Positions 1 through 11,332 of a stretch of DNA of 64,000 nt are shown here, piece by piece; the stretch's first letter is position 1, and every line of letters starts with the position of its first letter. Source of the DNA: Xestospongia bergquistia (lineage: Eukaryota > Porifera > Demospongiae > Haplosclerida > Petrosiidae). The position numbers and the translations under genes are program-made. The stretch is taken from the NCBI GenBank assembly GCA_963965975.1, contig OZ014416.1, positions 6,882,001-6,946,000 of the forward strand, in the 5' to 3' direction. Under the pieces are notes generated by a model. That model was given only the letters and a program-made list of their open reading frames with translations. It ran no database searches and was not told where the DNA came from.

Positions 1-917
1 ATACTGGGATAATCTTGAGTCAGACTTTCTGTATACAATGTTTTCTTTAAAAGTGGATCATATTGTGTATGACATTGACCATCATTAGGTTTTACTATTG
101 CAGCAAGATGTCCATCACCTGCTGTGTGGAGGACATCATCTGTCATAACTAGAATGATCTTGATAGAAGTTTGTCTCCATCCAATCAAGTCTTTACATAC
201 CACTGCTTGTAACATAGCACCTAATTGATCTTCAGGATCATCGACATTAGTTGATATAATAGTCTCTTGAACAGATGAATTGAAAAGTTCAGATGAGTTT
301 GTAAGACTGATAACATGTTCATAATTAAATGGCTTTGTACAGAGTAATAGGCCACCACAGCTAGATGGTTGTCCTGCAACAATATTAAGTTGATTAGGTT
401 GCACTGATGAAGTATATGGTAGTGAAGGCTTATCAACAAATGTTCCAAAGCCAATAAGGAAATCAGATGATACATTTCTCAGAGCCAGAGGAAGTTCTGG
501 AGCTAATACTTTGACTGTTTCAAGATCTTGTGTGAAACTACCAGATAAATCCATTAACATATAAATATCAAGAGTAAAGTTCTCTGCAGACTTTAAGGAT
601 ACTGAGAAACTCACAGGCTCTTTAACTCTGAGCTTAAGATCGATAGACTTTAGGGTTACTTGATTGTTCTCAGTGAGAGGAATCTCCTGTTTGTCAATGA
701 TAATAGTTGCTGGTTGAAGTAAATCATCTTTTCTACAAGTGTTAGCATTATCTTGAGATAGACACTGAGCACTACCAGGAGTGGTACACCAGACACAAGA
801 ATCAGTTGAAATACATTGTGAACAAGAGATGAGAGTAGTACAGTTGATAACCTGAGATGCTCCAAAGGTGACCAATGAAGCTAATAGCATAAAATATACT
901 AGCACTTGTTGAGCCAT
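1..917 (-). CDS. Integrin beta subunit, N-terminal part (partial)
   Basis: This is the 5' portion of a cell-surface adhesion receptor beta chain; the reading frame is open for 305 codons from an ATG at 917 and runs off the left edge. Residues about 1-21 form a hydrophobic signal peptide. Residues 26-63 are a cysteine-rich PSI-like segment (CTTLISCSQC, CVWC). The beta-I (von Willebrand A-like) domain starts near residue 115. Its MIDAS loop DLSGS is at 123-127. The synergistic metal site NVDDPE is at 224-229. The specificity loop contains CGGLLLC (about 187-193), and a very typical HTAGDGHLAAIVKPNDGQCH stretch follows at about 264-283. In vertebrate beta3 the ADMIDAS pair after the MIDAS is DD; here the aligned residues read Q130-D131. 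No intron interrupts the 917 bp. The start is chosen because the signal peptide follows it directly. Identification is firm; which beta paralogue is not known. Confidence 0.93.
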   Translation of the reverse strand, partial: MAQQVLVYFMLLASLVTFGASQVINCTTLISCSQCISTDSCVWCTTPGSAQCLSQDNANTCRKDDLLQPATIIIDKQEIPLTENNQVTLKSIDLKLRVKEPVSFSVSLKSAENFTLDIYMLMDLSGSFTQDLETVKVLAPELPLALRNVSSDFLIGFGTFVDKPSLPYTSSVQPNQLNIVAGQPSSCGGLLLCTKPFNYEHVISLTNSSELFNSSVQETIISTNVDDPEDQLGAMLQAVVCKDLIGWRQTSIKIILVMTDDVLHTAGDGHLAAIVKPNDGQCHTQYDPLLKKTLYTESLTQDYPS

Positions 918-2480
918 GGAGGATGGAGAGAAATTGATGATCTTGTCAATATGTATACTATAAAACATTATCAGTTTATAATTAATTTGTAGTTGACATG
1001 GGTGGGTCACAGTGGAATGTATAATTTTATTTTAATTGCTTATTATATATAATTTGTTGGTATGTTGTATTATTATAAAGCAACAAAATATAGATTAAGA
1101 AATATTCCACTCAATGTAAGCTACAAATTAGCCATTAAATAACATATTATTTTTTAATGATGTATCTATACAAGGAACATTACTTGTCTGGTGTAAGAAA
1201 CATCTAATATGTTTGTTGACATACATTAATTTAACAAATTGTAGTGTACGTGTACCAACTGCTACATCACTCCCACTACTTACTGTTTAATTGGATAAGC
1301 TTTCTCTCAATTTATGTATGTATACCAGTGTAATTAGTCTAGTGTTGAAGGGTAATTTCAGCAAAAAAAAAAGATTATTCTTTTCATTCAAAATGATATA
1401 CAATTGACGAAAAATATCTTCACTTAGCCAAAAAATAATCTAATGAAAAGAAGTTTGAAGCTAATGATCTATTACTTATTACACTGTCTGAAGTTAATAT
1501 TTATCTTTTAAAATCTATTCAAGTAAGTGTGTCCATACAACTTTATTATATAATGGGTTACTTTGTTAGTTGGAAGCAGTGAAAATCTTAAATTAGATAA
1601 GTCAGCAACTCCACCCACTGACCACACTTCACTAAGAAATGCTAACATAGGAATTCCATGATTTGTGATTACAGATTTCTCTCAGTTAAGAGCTCCTCTA
1701 AGTCCTAGTTATGAAAAGCTTTCAGTTAAACTACACAAGGATTTGTGTTTAAACTTAGGAAAGATTGTCCTGATGATTGAAGTTAGCTTATCTACTAAGT
1801 GTTATATTATTACTATGTGTATTTAGTTGTCTGATGACAGATTGAGATAGTCTTAGTAATTATACAATAATGATTTATGTCTCTTGTATTATCAATTTAC
1901 TAGGTGAATGGAAAGATCATTGAACACTGCAGTGGTATTCAAGAGTTGAAAGCTATCAAATCATCAGAGGCCACAAACTGCCCTAAACTTAGGTGGTTCT
2001 TTGTGTAACTTGCCTGTGATATGAAAACACTACTGTAATTTTATAATAATTGTCAATAAAAAAGGTACTATTGCAGTACAAATAATACTGGTACTGTGAG
2101 TAATGTTGGTATTATAATAATATTGGTACATAGTTAAAATTACAATTGTGGGTGACAATGGTGTTGTAGGTGTAGTGTATTGAGTACAGCAATATAAGCC
2201 AATATTAGAACAAGAATAACTGGAATAATAAGATCTTGCTCACAAACATACAACTCGGTTATACAGCACAACTGTACAGACCACTTAGGGGTATTGACCA
2301 CAAGGATATAATAATATTCATAATACATAATACCTACACTACAGTACATTTTAAGTTTTCAGTTAGTAATATCTGTCATGAGGCAGGCTGACTCGAGTAG
2401 ACCTTCATACTGATCCACTTGATTAGGAGCCCTCTGGCACTTGCTCTTGCTCCAAGGGTGTGTCACATGAAGTTGTAAAC
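918..2480. other. Intergenic, no gene seen
   Basis: AT-rich sequence upstream of the integrin gene. A TATA-like stretch (TTTTATAGTATAC on the minus strand, near 955-967) could be its promoter. The short ORFs here show no family resemblance, codon bias or splice context. Confidence 0.5.
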
Positions 2481-2484
2481 AAGT

Positions 2485-3435
2485 TGTTATATGGGTAATA
2501 ATTGAATCCCTTTCCTTTGAATATGAAAAAGATGACAAGGCTCATTTGTCCCATTTCGTTTTACAAAAATTAGGTATAAAGTTTGGGCATAATTCATGTA
2601 TTCATCTAGCTTTAGACTGACTTTATTATAGATATATAGGTTTTGTGTGCAACTGGTTTTAATTTTATAATGGAAATCTAGTCATTGTAATTATGAATAG
2701 ATTGTTAGAATCATTGCTTTGCGGTACTTATTTTTATAATCTTAAGATCCATTATTCCTAGACTAACATTTCATTTGTTAGTCATGAATGTACTCATCAT
2801 TATTAATAGTAGCTTATTAAATTTCTTTCCAAAATATTATTTCAATGACACAACTATACACTATAATTAACAAAAAATTTCATAATTTTAAGTAGCACTA
2901 TGTTAAATATCAGAGTCCAGCTAAAGAAACTAGAGCAACTGGTGTCCATGACCTCTCAAATTCTTGAGTAGTTATCTCGTGCAAAGGAATGTCTTATTAA
3001 GCTATGTTCCACTCCTGACACCAAACGTTACGCAAATTATTATTACAAGATTTCATACATGAAGTAAGTGTATATATATTAATCAAATATAATTGGCATG
3101 GACATAACCCAATCTCAATAATATTACAGGAAGTAGTCAATACCAGTTATTTAATTTTAGATAGTTCAATACAGGTTTATACTATATATGAGTATGAGAT
3201 TCATTAGTCCCTATATTCGGCAATATATGATGTTAAAGGATTAGTAAACAGGTACAATATGTGTATGGGTTGTTAAGTTTATTAAGTGAATTTTATAGAG
3301 GTATATTTACTATAGTTGTATGTAGACTTATGACAAAGTTATAATAAAGGAAAATGAATTGTTGTAATTGCACTCCACGATGACTCAGGTAAGATTAAAT
3401 TCTCTCATATCTTGAAAGTCCAGAAAGGAGCTAAA
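2485..3435 (+). repeat. Dispersed non-coding repeat, copy 1
   Basis: About 950 bp recur, on the opposite strand and with few differences, at 17345-18220. Parts recur at 22140-22500, 27300-27890, 29400-29560 and 30735-30900. Landmarks shared by copies are ATTATGCCCAAACTTTATAC-type sequence, GCACTCCACGATGACTCAGG, and CCACTCCTGACACCAAA. No transposase-like ORF or clear terminal repeats are visible. It is probably a decayed non-autonomous element or part of the crystallin duplication unit that has spread. Confidence 0.75.
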
Positions 3436-4096
3436 TGTATTAAATGTATACTTCTTGTGTGTATAGTCTGAGAGGGAAGAGAGAGGGATAGGGAGAGATC
3501 TAGGAGAGAGAGAGAGAGAGAGAGAGAGATGCAGTATCATCAAAGATGCAAAAAGTATCTGAGCTTCAATTTAAGTTATATTGATGAATATATTACATCC
3601 AAGGGTTCTGAATATTTTCAAGTCTAATGGACAATATTATTGCTTGGCCCTTTTCACTGACAACAGACTTGAAATAATACATTTAAGCAATATCATTTAT
3701 AATTTGGTATAAATTAATTAAATAAATAAATATTTTGATAAATTCAAATGTAAACAATTGTATCTGTTTGAAAAGATACTATCCTTTGTTCCCCCATCAA
3801 ATACTCAACTGCATTCCTAGTTAACTTGCTAACACATCTGGTACCACTGGCTAGGCTGCAGCTCAGTATTACAAGCCAGACGTCATGTAAAAACTAACCA
3901 TACATGAAGTTATGATGCGTGTGTGTGTGAGAGAGAGAGAATGCCATTGATTTGTACCATGATTTATCTTGTTTTCAAATAAATATCACTATGGTCTTAA
4001 TATGTGCACTCAATTTAAGTACACTTTGTCTTTGAAGTCAGTAGGGAATAAAACTAAAAGGTAAGCTACTATATACTAGATTAATATATGTCTATT
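3436..4096. other. Intergenic with GA microsatellites
   Basis: Contains a (GA)n tract at about 3503-3529 and a short (GTGT/GAGA) tract near 3921-3940. No gene is seen. Confidence 0.5.
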
Positions 4097-4101
4097 GTGG
4101 T

Positions 4102-4376
4102 TGTTGTGTCCGTAGCCCAGCTTAGAATAGAAAGTGGAATAGTACAGCAAAGCCGAGCAGAGTCTCGGGTAGTACTGGATAGTATGAAAAAGGAAATCTA
4201 ATCTAATCTAAAAACATGCATGTTATATAGTACAGAAACAGGAAATGAATAAGAACAGGAAATAATAATTAAGTGCATACACACATATAATAACCATAAT
4301 GATAATATTAGTAATAACAATACATACCATCTAATAAGTGTTGTACATGTACATAATGTAAAGTATAGTTACCACA
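4102..4376 (-). repeat. 3' LTR of the Ty3/Gypsy element
   Basis: 275 bp, the downstream LTR. It is preceded on the coding strand by the purine-rich tract GCAGGGAGGAG. Confidence 0.95.
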
Positions 4377-4387
4377 CTCCTCCCTGC
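4377..4387 (-). other. Polypurine tract
   Basis: GCAGGGAGGAG on the minus strand lies immediately before the TGTGG start of the 3' LTR, where second-strand priming is expected. It overlaps the gag-pol stop codon by one base. Confidence 0.8.
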
Positions 4388-7300
4388 TAAGATGAGAAAT
4401 ACATAGTCGGTTCGAAACGATCCACCGGACGGTGAGGACGTGTTGAACGACGTATGACTGGAGGTGGGGCAGGGGATGGAGCTGGAGGTAGAGCTTTAGG
4501 CATTAAAGGAAAATCCTCAAAATCGTCACTGTGAGAATCGGGAGGACGATCAATTGAGCAATAACGAGGACGTAATTGATCAACATGTCGACGTAGAATT
4601 GAACCGTCTTGTTTCTTTACATGATATGACAAAGGACCAGTAATTGCAATAATAGTTCCTGGGGTCCATTTATCAGTGCCTGAGTAGTTCCTTGCAAAAA
4701 CATGATCATCAACATTGAAATATCTTTGTTTCTTTCTAGCTTGTGTGTCCTGCAATTTATCATTTTTAGTAGCAACTTTCTTATGCACATCAGGATGTAG
4801 TAAATCGAGTAAAGTACGGGGTTTGCGATTAAATAGGAGTTCAGCAGGAGAAAGTCCTGTCGTAGAGTGAGGTGTAGTACGATAAGTTAGTAGAAATTGT
4901 GAAAGGTTTAAATCGATTGGTCCCATGAGCTTTTTCATTGCCAATTTGAACGTTTGAATAGCTCGTTCTGCTAAACCATTCGTGCGAGGATGGTAAGGTG
5001 ATGAAGTAGTATGTTTAATACCATTACGTGACATGAAGGATTGGAATTCGTGACTAATGAAGGATGCACCATTGTCGGATACTAAATGATCTGGTAAACC
5101 ATGAGTAGCGAAAATTTGTCTCAGTTTAGCAATTGTAACATCTGTGGAAGTAGAGTTCACTTTGAGAACTTCGAGCCATTTTGAATAGGCATCGATTAGT
5201 ACTAGAAACATATGACCTTTGAATGGACCTGCATGATCTATGTGTACTCTTTGCCAAGCACGGGTAGGGTATTCCCAAGGGTGAATTGGAGCTTGTGGTG
5301 GATCAGGTCGATGTAATTGACATGTAGAACATTTTTTGACAGTTTCTTGAATATCTTTATCAATGCCTGGCCACCAGACATAGGAACGTGCAAGGGCTTT
5401 CATCTTATTAATACCAGGGTGAGTGTCATGTAGGAGCTGTAGAACATATTGTCTACCTTCAGAGGGAATGACGACTCTCGATCCCCAGAGAATGCATCCG
5501 TCAATCACACTGAGTTCAGAGTGACGTTGCATGTACGGGCGAATAGTAGGATCAGTCTCTGAATCGGATAATGTCGAAGCTGTTTGAATTGAATGTCGAA
5601 TACGTGAAAGTAGTGGATCTTTGTCTATCCAAGTCTTGATGTGATTAGCTTGTATAACTGATTCAGACAAATGGTTAAGCAATAATATAATATCACCTGG
5701 GATGGGTACATATGGTAGTGTTACCGGTAGGGGTAATCTACTTAAAGCATCTGCATTGGCCAATTGAGTACCTGGTTTGTGTTTAATAGTGTAGGAATAT
5801 GCTGCAAGTGTAAGTGCCCATCTCTGAATTCGGGATGATGCGAGAATTGGAATTTGACGTGATTCATCCAGTAGGTATTGTAGTGGCTTATGATCAGAGT
5901 AAAGAGTGAAATGTAGTCCATAGAGATAATGATGTAACTTTCGCACAGCAAATACAATAGCGAGAGCTTCTTTCTCTAGCTGTGAATACTTCTTTTCAGC
6001 TAGGTTTAAAGTGCGAGAAATAAAAGTAATGGGTTTCTCGGTTCCGTCAGGCATTTGGTGACTTAGGACTGCGCCTAGACCGTAAGGTGATGCGTCACAT
6101 GACAGTAGTAATGGTTTGTTACGATCGTAGTGTACTAATAAGGATGAAGACTGAAGGAGTGATTTAGCTTCCTTAAATGCAGTGTCTTGTTCTTCTGACC
6201 ATGTCCAAGGCGTGTTTTTGTGTAACAGTTTATGTAACGGAGCTAAAGTAGTAGAGAGGTTTGGGAGAAACTTGTGATAGTAGTTTAAGAGTCCCAAGAA
6301 TGATTTCAGCTCAGTAGCGTTTGAGGGAGCTGGGGCTTGACTAATGGCTTTTATTTTAGAAGTGGCTGGATGTAGGCCTTGGGCGTCGATAACATGACCC
6401 AAATATTCCACGGATGATGCTCTGAAAGTGCACTTGGATTTCTTAAGGGTGAGTCCGGCTGATTCTAATCTGGTTAGGACTGAGTCTAGATTGTGTAAAT
6501 GATCTTCTTCTGTAGTACCTGATACCAGAATGTCGTCGATATAAACACATACGTTTGGAAGACCACTTAGAAGTGATTCCATTGTTCTTTGGAAAATGGA
6601 TGGAGCTGATGCGATCCCAAAAGGGAGACGTTCGTATTGAAAAAGACCCTTGTGTGTACTGATGGTTGTATAAGGTTTAGAAGCATCATCTAGAGGTAAC
6701 TGGAGGTATGCATGACTAAGGTCCAGTTTAGAGAAGACAGTACCACCTGATAGAGCAGAGAATAGGTCTTCTACACGAGGTAGTGGATAAGTGTCCAATA
6801 TGAGAGCTCGATTGATAGTGACTTTGTAATCACCACAAATTCTGATGGAGCCATCTGCTTTGACTACTGGGACGATGGGAGCTGCCCATGCTGAGTATGT
6901 TACCGGAGTAATGACCTTTAAAGCTTGTAAACGTTGCAATTCTGCTTCGACTTTATCTCTGAGAGCGTAAGGTACTGGACGTGCTTTGAAGTATCGAGGT
7001 TGTGATTGCGGCTCAATTAGTATAGAGGCGGTTGTTTCTTCTAATAACCCTAGTTCTTCCCGAAATAAAATGGTGTGTTTGTTGAGCACTTTGTCGAGTT
7101 CAGAGGTAATAGGAGCATGGAGATGATGAATTTCAGACCAGTTGAATTTAATGTGCTCCAGCCAGTTGCGACCTAAAAGACTAGGACCGGTGCCCTGTAC
7201 CACTAATAAGGGTAGAGTGAGACATTGAGAGTTATACTGGACTTGTACATTGAGGGATCCTAAAACTTTGAGCTTTTCACCGGTGTATGTAACTAAATTA

Positions 7301-8349
7301 ACATTAGAGGGAGTGAGGGGGCCTAGTACTAGGGACAGTTCATTATAAGTGTGTTCACTTACAATTGATAAGGATGCTCCTGTGTCAACTTCCATTTTTA
7401 GTTCAGACTTGTTGACAATGACAGTGACTGTGATTGGGTTGACCTTCCCAGGTAATGTAAACAGAGGGTAGGCTTCTGTGGTTGGAGAGGGAGTCCTGGG
7501 AGGAGTTGAGGTTTGTGAACCAGACAAAGGGGAATCCTCTAAGGCATGAGCATGGTGTCGTGGTTTACTCTGTCCATTGTTTGAGGATGTTGCTTTCTGA
7601 TTAGTATGCCCATGGCTTTTGCCACTGCTTCTACACACTTTCGCTATGTGACCTTTCTTTCCACATGCACGACATATAGCATCTAAGAATTTACATTGAG
7701 GGGCTAGGTGTTGTCCTCCACAACGATGACATGTTGGGGGTTTAGTATGTTTCCTGACCAAATGAACCGGTTCCTGTAGTGATGATGATGATGGTCGGTT
7801 GTGAGGTCTTGACTGAATATCGTTGATGTCTCGTGCTGCTAGTTCCATAGCTTGCGCTGTTTCGAATGCGGTTTGGAAAGTAAGAGAGTTCTCTTGTAGT
7901 AATCGTCTCTGGATTCTAGAATCCCTGATGCCACACACCAGACGATCCCGAAGCATCTCTTCGAGTAGTGTGCCGCTGGTAGGTGCTGCAAACTTGCAAT
8001 GTTCACCAATAGACTTGAGTTCAGCAACGTATGAAGCTACTGACTCTCCTGGGTTTTGGTTGCGTGAATGAAACTTGTATCGTTGGACGGTAACCGATGG
8101 AGCAGGACTGAAGTAGTTTTGAAGAACAGTACATAAGGTGTCGTACGATTTAGTAGCAAGCGTATCTGGCTGAACAAGACTCTTTACGGTTTGGAATGTC
8201 GCTGAACCACATACTGTAAGTAGGACTGCTCGCTTCTGCTCAGCTGTCGTAATATCGTTTGCCGTAAAGTAGAATTCTAGACGTTCCTTGTAAGTCGACC
8301 ATGGTTCTTGACTCGCGTTGAAAGGAGACATTTTACCATGAGTGGCCAT
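4387..8349 (-). CDS. Gag-Pol polyprotein of a Ty3/Gypsy retrotransposon (Mag-like)
   Basis: A single uninterrupted frame of 1320 codons (plus stop) encodes the whole replication polyprotein. Order, numbered from the first in-frame ATG: a Gag-like N-terminal region (about 1-190); two CCHC zinc knuckles (about 207-239, CHRCGGQHLAPQC and CRACGKKGHIAKVC); an aspartic protease with VDTGAS near 321; reverse transcriptase with YIDD at 603-606; RNase H (CDAS near 751, SDHKPL near 818); integrase with an HHCC zinc motif (H974/H977, C1007/C1010) and a D-D-E triad (D1038, D1092, E1128). The last 90 residues resemble the usual integrase C-terminal module. No stop or frameshift separates gag from pol. The frame is open ten codons further upstream, almost to the LTR, but lacks an ATG there. 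I infer the Mag/K02A2.6-type lineage from the style of RT and integrase; superfamily assignment is firm. Confidence 0.95.
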   Translation of the reverse strand: MATHGKMSPFNASQEPWSTYKERLEFYFTANDITTAEQKRAVLLTVCGSATFQTVKSLVQPDTLATKSYDTLCTVLQNYFSPAPSVTVQRYKFHSRNQNPGESVASYVAELKSIGEHCKFAAPTSGTLLEEMLRDRLVCGIRDSRIQRRLLQENSLTFQTAFETAQAMELAARDINDIQSRPHNRPSSSSLQEPVHLVRKHTKPPTCHRCGGQHLAPQCKFLDAICRACGKKGHIAKVCRSSGKSHGHTNQKATSSNNGQSKPRHHAHALEDSPLSGSQTSTPPRTPSPTTEAYPLFTLPGKVNPITVTVIVNKSELKMEVDTGASLSIVSEHTYNELSLVLGPLTPSNVNLVTYTGEKLKVLGSLNVQVQYNSQCLTLPLLVVQGTGPSLLGRNWLEHIKFNWSEIHHLHAPITSELDKVLNKHTILFREELGLLEETTASILIEPQSQPRYFKARPVPYALRDKVEAELQRLQALKVITPVTYSAWAAPIVPVVKADGSIRICGDYKVTINRALILDTYPLPRVEDLFSALSGGTVFSKLDLSHAYLQLPLDDASKPYTTISTHKGLFQYERLPFGIASAPSIFQRTMESLLSGLPNVCVYIDDILVSGTTEEDHLHNLDSVLTRLESAGLTLKKSKCTFRASSVEYLGHVIDAQGLHPATSKIKAISQAPAPSNATELKSFLGLLNYYHKFLPNLSTTLAPLHKLLHKNTPWTWSEEQDTAFKEAKSLLQSSSLLVHYDRNKPLLLSCDASPYGLGAVLSHQMPDGTEKPITFISRTLNLAEKKYSQLEKEALAIVFAVRKLHHYLYGLHFTLYSDHKPLQYLLDESRQIPILASSRIQRWALTLAAYSYTIKHKPGTQLANADALSRLPLPVTLPYVPIPGDIILLLNHLSESVIQANHIKTWIDKDPLLSRIRHSIQTASTLSDSETDPTIRPYMQRHSELSVIDGCILWGSRVVIPSEGRQYVLQLLHDTHPGINKMKALARSYVWWPGIDKDIQETVKKCSTCQLHRPDPPQAPIHPWEYPTRAWQRVHIDHAGPFKGHMFLVLIDAYSKWLEVLKVNSTSTDVTIAKLRQIFATHGLPDHLVSDNGASFISHEFQSFMSRNGIKHTTSSPYHPRTNGLAERAIQTFKLAMKKLMGPIDLNLSQFLLTYRTTPHSTTGLSPAELLFNRKPRTLLDLLHPDVHKKVATKNDKLQDTQARKKQRYFNVDDHVFARNYSGTDKWTPGTIIAITGPLSYHVKKQDGSILRRHVDQLRPRYCSIDRPPDSHSDDFEDFPLMPKALPPAPSPAPPPVIRRSTRPHRPVDRFEPTMYFSS

Positions 8350-8361
8350 GCTGCGTTTTCC

Positions 8362-8379
8362 GTTGACCCTCGTCGCCAA
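8362..8379 (-). other. Primer-binding site (tRNA not identified)
   Basis: Two bases inside the 5' LTR boundary the minus strand reads TGGCGACGAGGGTC, starting with the TGG expected opposite a tRNA CCA end. The complementary tRNA was not identified. Confidence 0.55.
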
Positions 8380-8380
8380 G

Positions 8381-8655
8381 TGTTGTGTCCGTAGCCCAGC
8401 TTAGAATAGAAAGTGGAATAGTACAGCAAAGCCGAGCAGAGTCTCGGGTAGTACTGAATAGTATGAAAAAGGAAATCTAATCTAATCTAAAAACATGCAT
8501 GTTATATAGTACAGAAACAGGAAATGAATAAGAACAGGAAATAATAATTAAGTGCATACACACATATAATAACCATAATGATAATATTAGTAATAACAAT
8601 ACATACCATCTAATAAGTGTTGTACATGTACATAATGTAAAGTATAGTTACCACA
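8381..8655 (-). repeat. 5' LTR of the Ty3/Gypsy element
   Basis: 275 bp, the upstream LTR with respect to the minus-strand gag-pol. It should hold the promoter and polyadenylation signal. It matches the downstream LTR except for one substitution. Confidence 0.95.
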
Positions 8656-8660
8656 GTGGT

Positions 8661-9500
8661 CATTTAGAGAGAGAGAATTTATGGCTATCCCAGGAAAAGG
8701 TATGTTCAGCTACTAAGTAAATAATATGAGTATTACAATGTATGTTTTGAAATATAGATAATATCCAAGTTATAAAGATAGAACAATTTAAGTAATTATA
8801 AGTTATTACACTTCATGATAATACTTATTTATTTGCTATACAGTGACAACATACAAATAGACAACAGATTAAGGAAATGTAATAAAACAGAATGGATGAT
8901 TTTTGCTCTTTTTTTAACTTATTGTTTGTTTGCATTAACATTTATCTGTATCATTATTCCACTTTTAGTACTTCATAAACCTTTCAAATAAAATACTTTG
9001 TTTTTTGTTACCATATCATGATCATTCAGGTTGACAATTTGATTTTTTTCATAATTGTTATGACTTCATTGCACAACTATCCTTATATGGATGCTTATTT
9101 GAAAATCACACTGGATATGGGCTGGTCTCTTTACAAATACTTTTAGAGTCTCAAGTTGGTATGTAATTGACATAAGCTTTGAAGTTGGGAAAGCTTAACC
9201 AACTGTTTACATGTAGGGTGATCAATTTTCCACACATAATTATAATAGTAATGAATTCATGTTCTCAGTTTTATTCGTTTCAAACAATGAAATATGAAAT
9301 GTATGGCTGACAATACTGTCTAGATAAGACGCAAAGATCTTGAAAGATAAATAACTCAAAAGACATACAACAATCTATTTTGTTAACAACTATTGTGTTG
9401 TCATGAATCAGAAGACAATTCATCTAATTTGAACTATCAAACTGCATACTTCAAAAACAAAAGTATGCTGTTTGACAATTCTTTGGTCCCGAATTTTTTC
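8661..9500. other. Intergenic, no gene seen
   Basis: AT-rich sequence between the retrotransposon and the 3' end of the TDP-43-NTD-like gene. It probably includes that gene's 3' UTR at its right side. No repeat match noticed. Confidence 0.5.
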
Positions 9501-9502
9501 CA

Positions 9503-11268
9503 TTACAGGCTGGGCAAAAGCATAGTGCTGATCTTATTCTTTTTATGTTGTGGTCTTTCTAGACTTTGATCCTCTGTTCGTGGTCCAGGATTAAGTTCAT
9601 CATCATCATCAGTCTCCTAGTTTAAATAAGGATAGTAAAAGATTGCTCAAATGTGTGACAGGACAAATAATATTAACAATAATAATATATTTATCACTCA
9701 CTTCATCACTACCGTTCCTCGTATGCGTGAAGTCATCCCTATTCTATTAATATATAAAACACATGATGACTGAATGCAGCTAACAATTCACCATGCTTCA
9801 TATTTTCAAGTTATATAAACTTACTACTGTATCAGTTTCTTTTTCATCTTCCTATATCAAATAAAGAAATAAAATACTAATGAAATTCTATAAACATATA
9901 TCATTTTTGCTAAACAGACAAATAAATGACTAAATAATTAATAGAAATTAATCAATCAGCTCTGCATATCAAATACATTTATTACAATAATATAATTAAC
10001 AATTAATATCATCTGATAATACATTCACTAAAACTTACTTCATTTTCTGAATTATCTACTTCCTCCTACATAAATAGGAGAAAAAATTAACATAATACGA
10101 TATGGATAATCTGTTGTCTGTATCATGTGGTTATATTATTCTTGGTGCTATAGTCCTTTTGTCAACTGATTTATACACTATTATAGGTTTAATTCTATGT
10201 GTGTTCTTATGTGTTGTATGCATTGCATTACTTCAATTTGTGTTTGGATCTTGTCATCTTGATTGGATGATAAAAGAATTTTAAGTTCATCAGTAGCCTG
10301 CATAAATTGAATTGTAATTATATTAGTGTTAGTTTACAAAATCATTCTTTGCATAATGTTTTAAACAAACCTTCCTTTTTCTTTTTCGGTCATTAAGATA
10401 CTACCTCACCCGTTGTGAGGCATGATGCCTGTCAATTACTACAACGTCCCCATTTTCAAGTAGGTATTTCTTATAGAGTGAGGATACCTCCTCAGATGAG
10501 ATTATAAGGTTTCTCAAACCTTGGTTCTTGATGGCATCCTCATTGGAGGTACCCTCACACTTGCTAAGCCCTCCAGAGCCAAAAAACTAAATAAATGAAT
10601 AAAATTTAATAATTAAATACAATCTAAAATATATATATATATAACACATAGGTGAATAAACTGGTTAAAACTTACATTATTATGCTAGAAATTTAAGTAA
10701 AAATTAATTCATTGTTAATACAAACTTGATAGGACAACTAAAGATAGTGATGTGTGATAACTTTTGCACTTACTTTAATACTTGTAAATTGTTATTTGAT
10801 TACTGTATCTCTTTTACAAGTGACTACATATGCATATAAATATTCTCTAAAGTACTTATAAGTATTTAACTGATCAAGAAATGACTTCTGATAGGGTTAC
10901 AATGGCAAGTTGCAATTATTATAGCATAGCACATAATCCTTTGTCATTTTAATAGCTTACCTGAGTGTTCGCCACTTTATCTTGTTTAAAATATTGATAT
11001 TTTTAATGCCAATTTTGCTGTTGATGACGACAGTCTGATTTTACACAGATCTCTCTTTGAGAGAGTTTTTTTCCTAAGATATGTAGAATTATAAATGATT
11101 AAAAATTGCATTAAAGTATGGCTTTTTTCTGCAGTAATTCTAGCCAAAGTATAGATAAGAAAATGTAAAGCCTTATACATAATGTGAATTTGTACTTTTG
11201 ACACATAATGAAAGTCATATTATGCTACATAGATCCACATATATTATTAAAATTTTAATTCGAGGCAG

Positions 11269-11332
<64 letters not shown>

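Larger units (their letters stand above)
4102..8655 (-). mobile_element. Complete Ty3/Gypsy LTR retrotransposon
   Basis: A 4554-bp element bounded by two 275-bp direct repeats that differ at one base seen by eye (GGATAG versus GAATAG). It is flanked by a perfect 5-bp target-site duplication GTGGT (4097-4101 and 8656-8660). Read on the minus strand the LTRs run TGTGGTAAC...GACACAACA, so they keep the usual TG...CA ends. A polypurine tract abuts the 3' LTR, a primer-binding-like stretch follows the 5' LTR, and one long gag-pol frame fills the interior. The near identity of the LTRs indicates a very recent insertion. Confidence 0.97.

Noticed and set aside
2140-2349. 69-residue minus-strand ORF
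   Set aside because: Random-looking, no signals or conservation.
7823-8071. Plus-strand ORF opposite the Gag region
   Set aside because: Antisense shadow of the intact Gag-Pol frame.
10102-10284. Plus-strand hydrophobic 60-residue ORF
   Set aside because: It is antisense to a well supported exon of the minus-strand TDP-43-NTD-like gene; no promoter or homologue evident.
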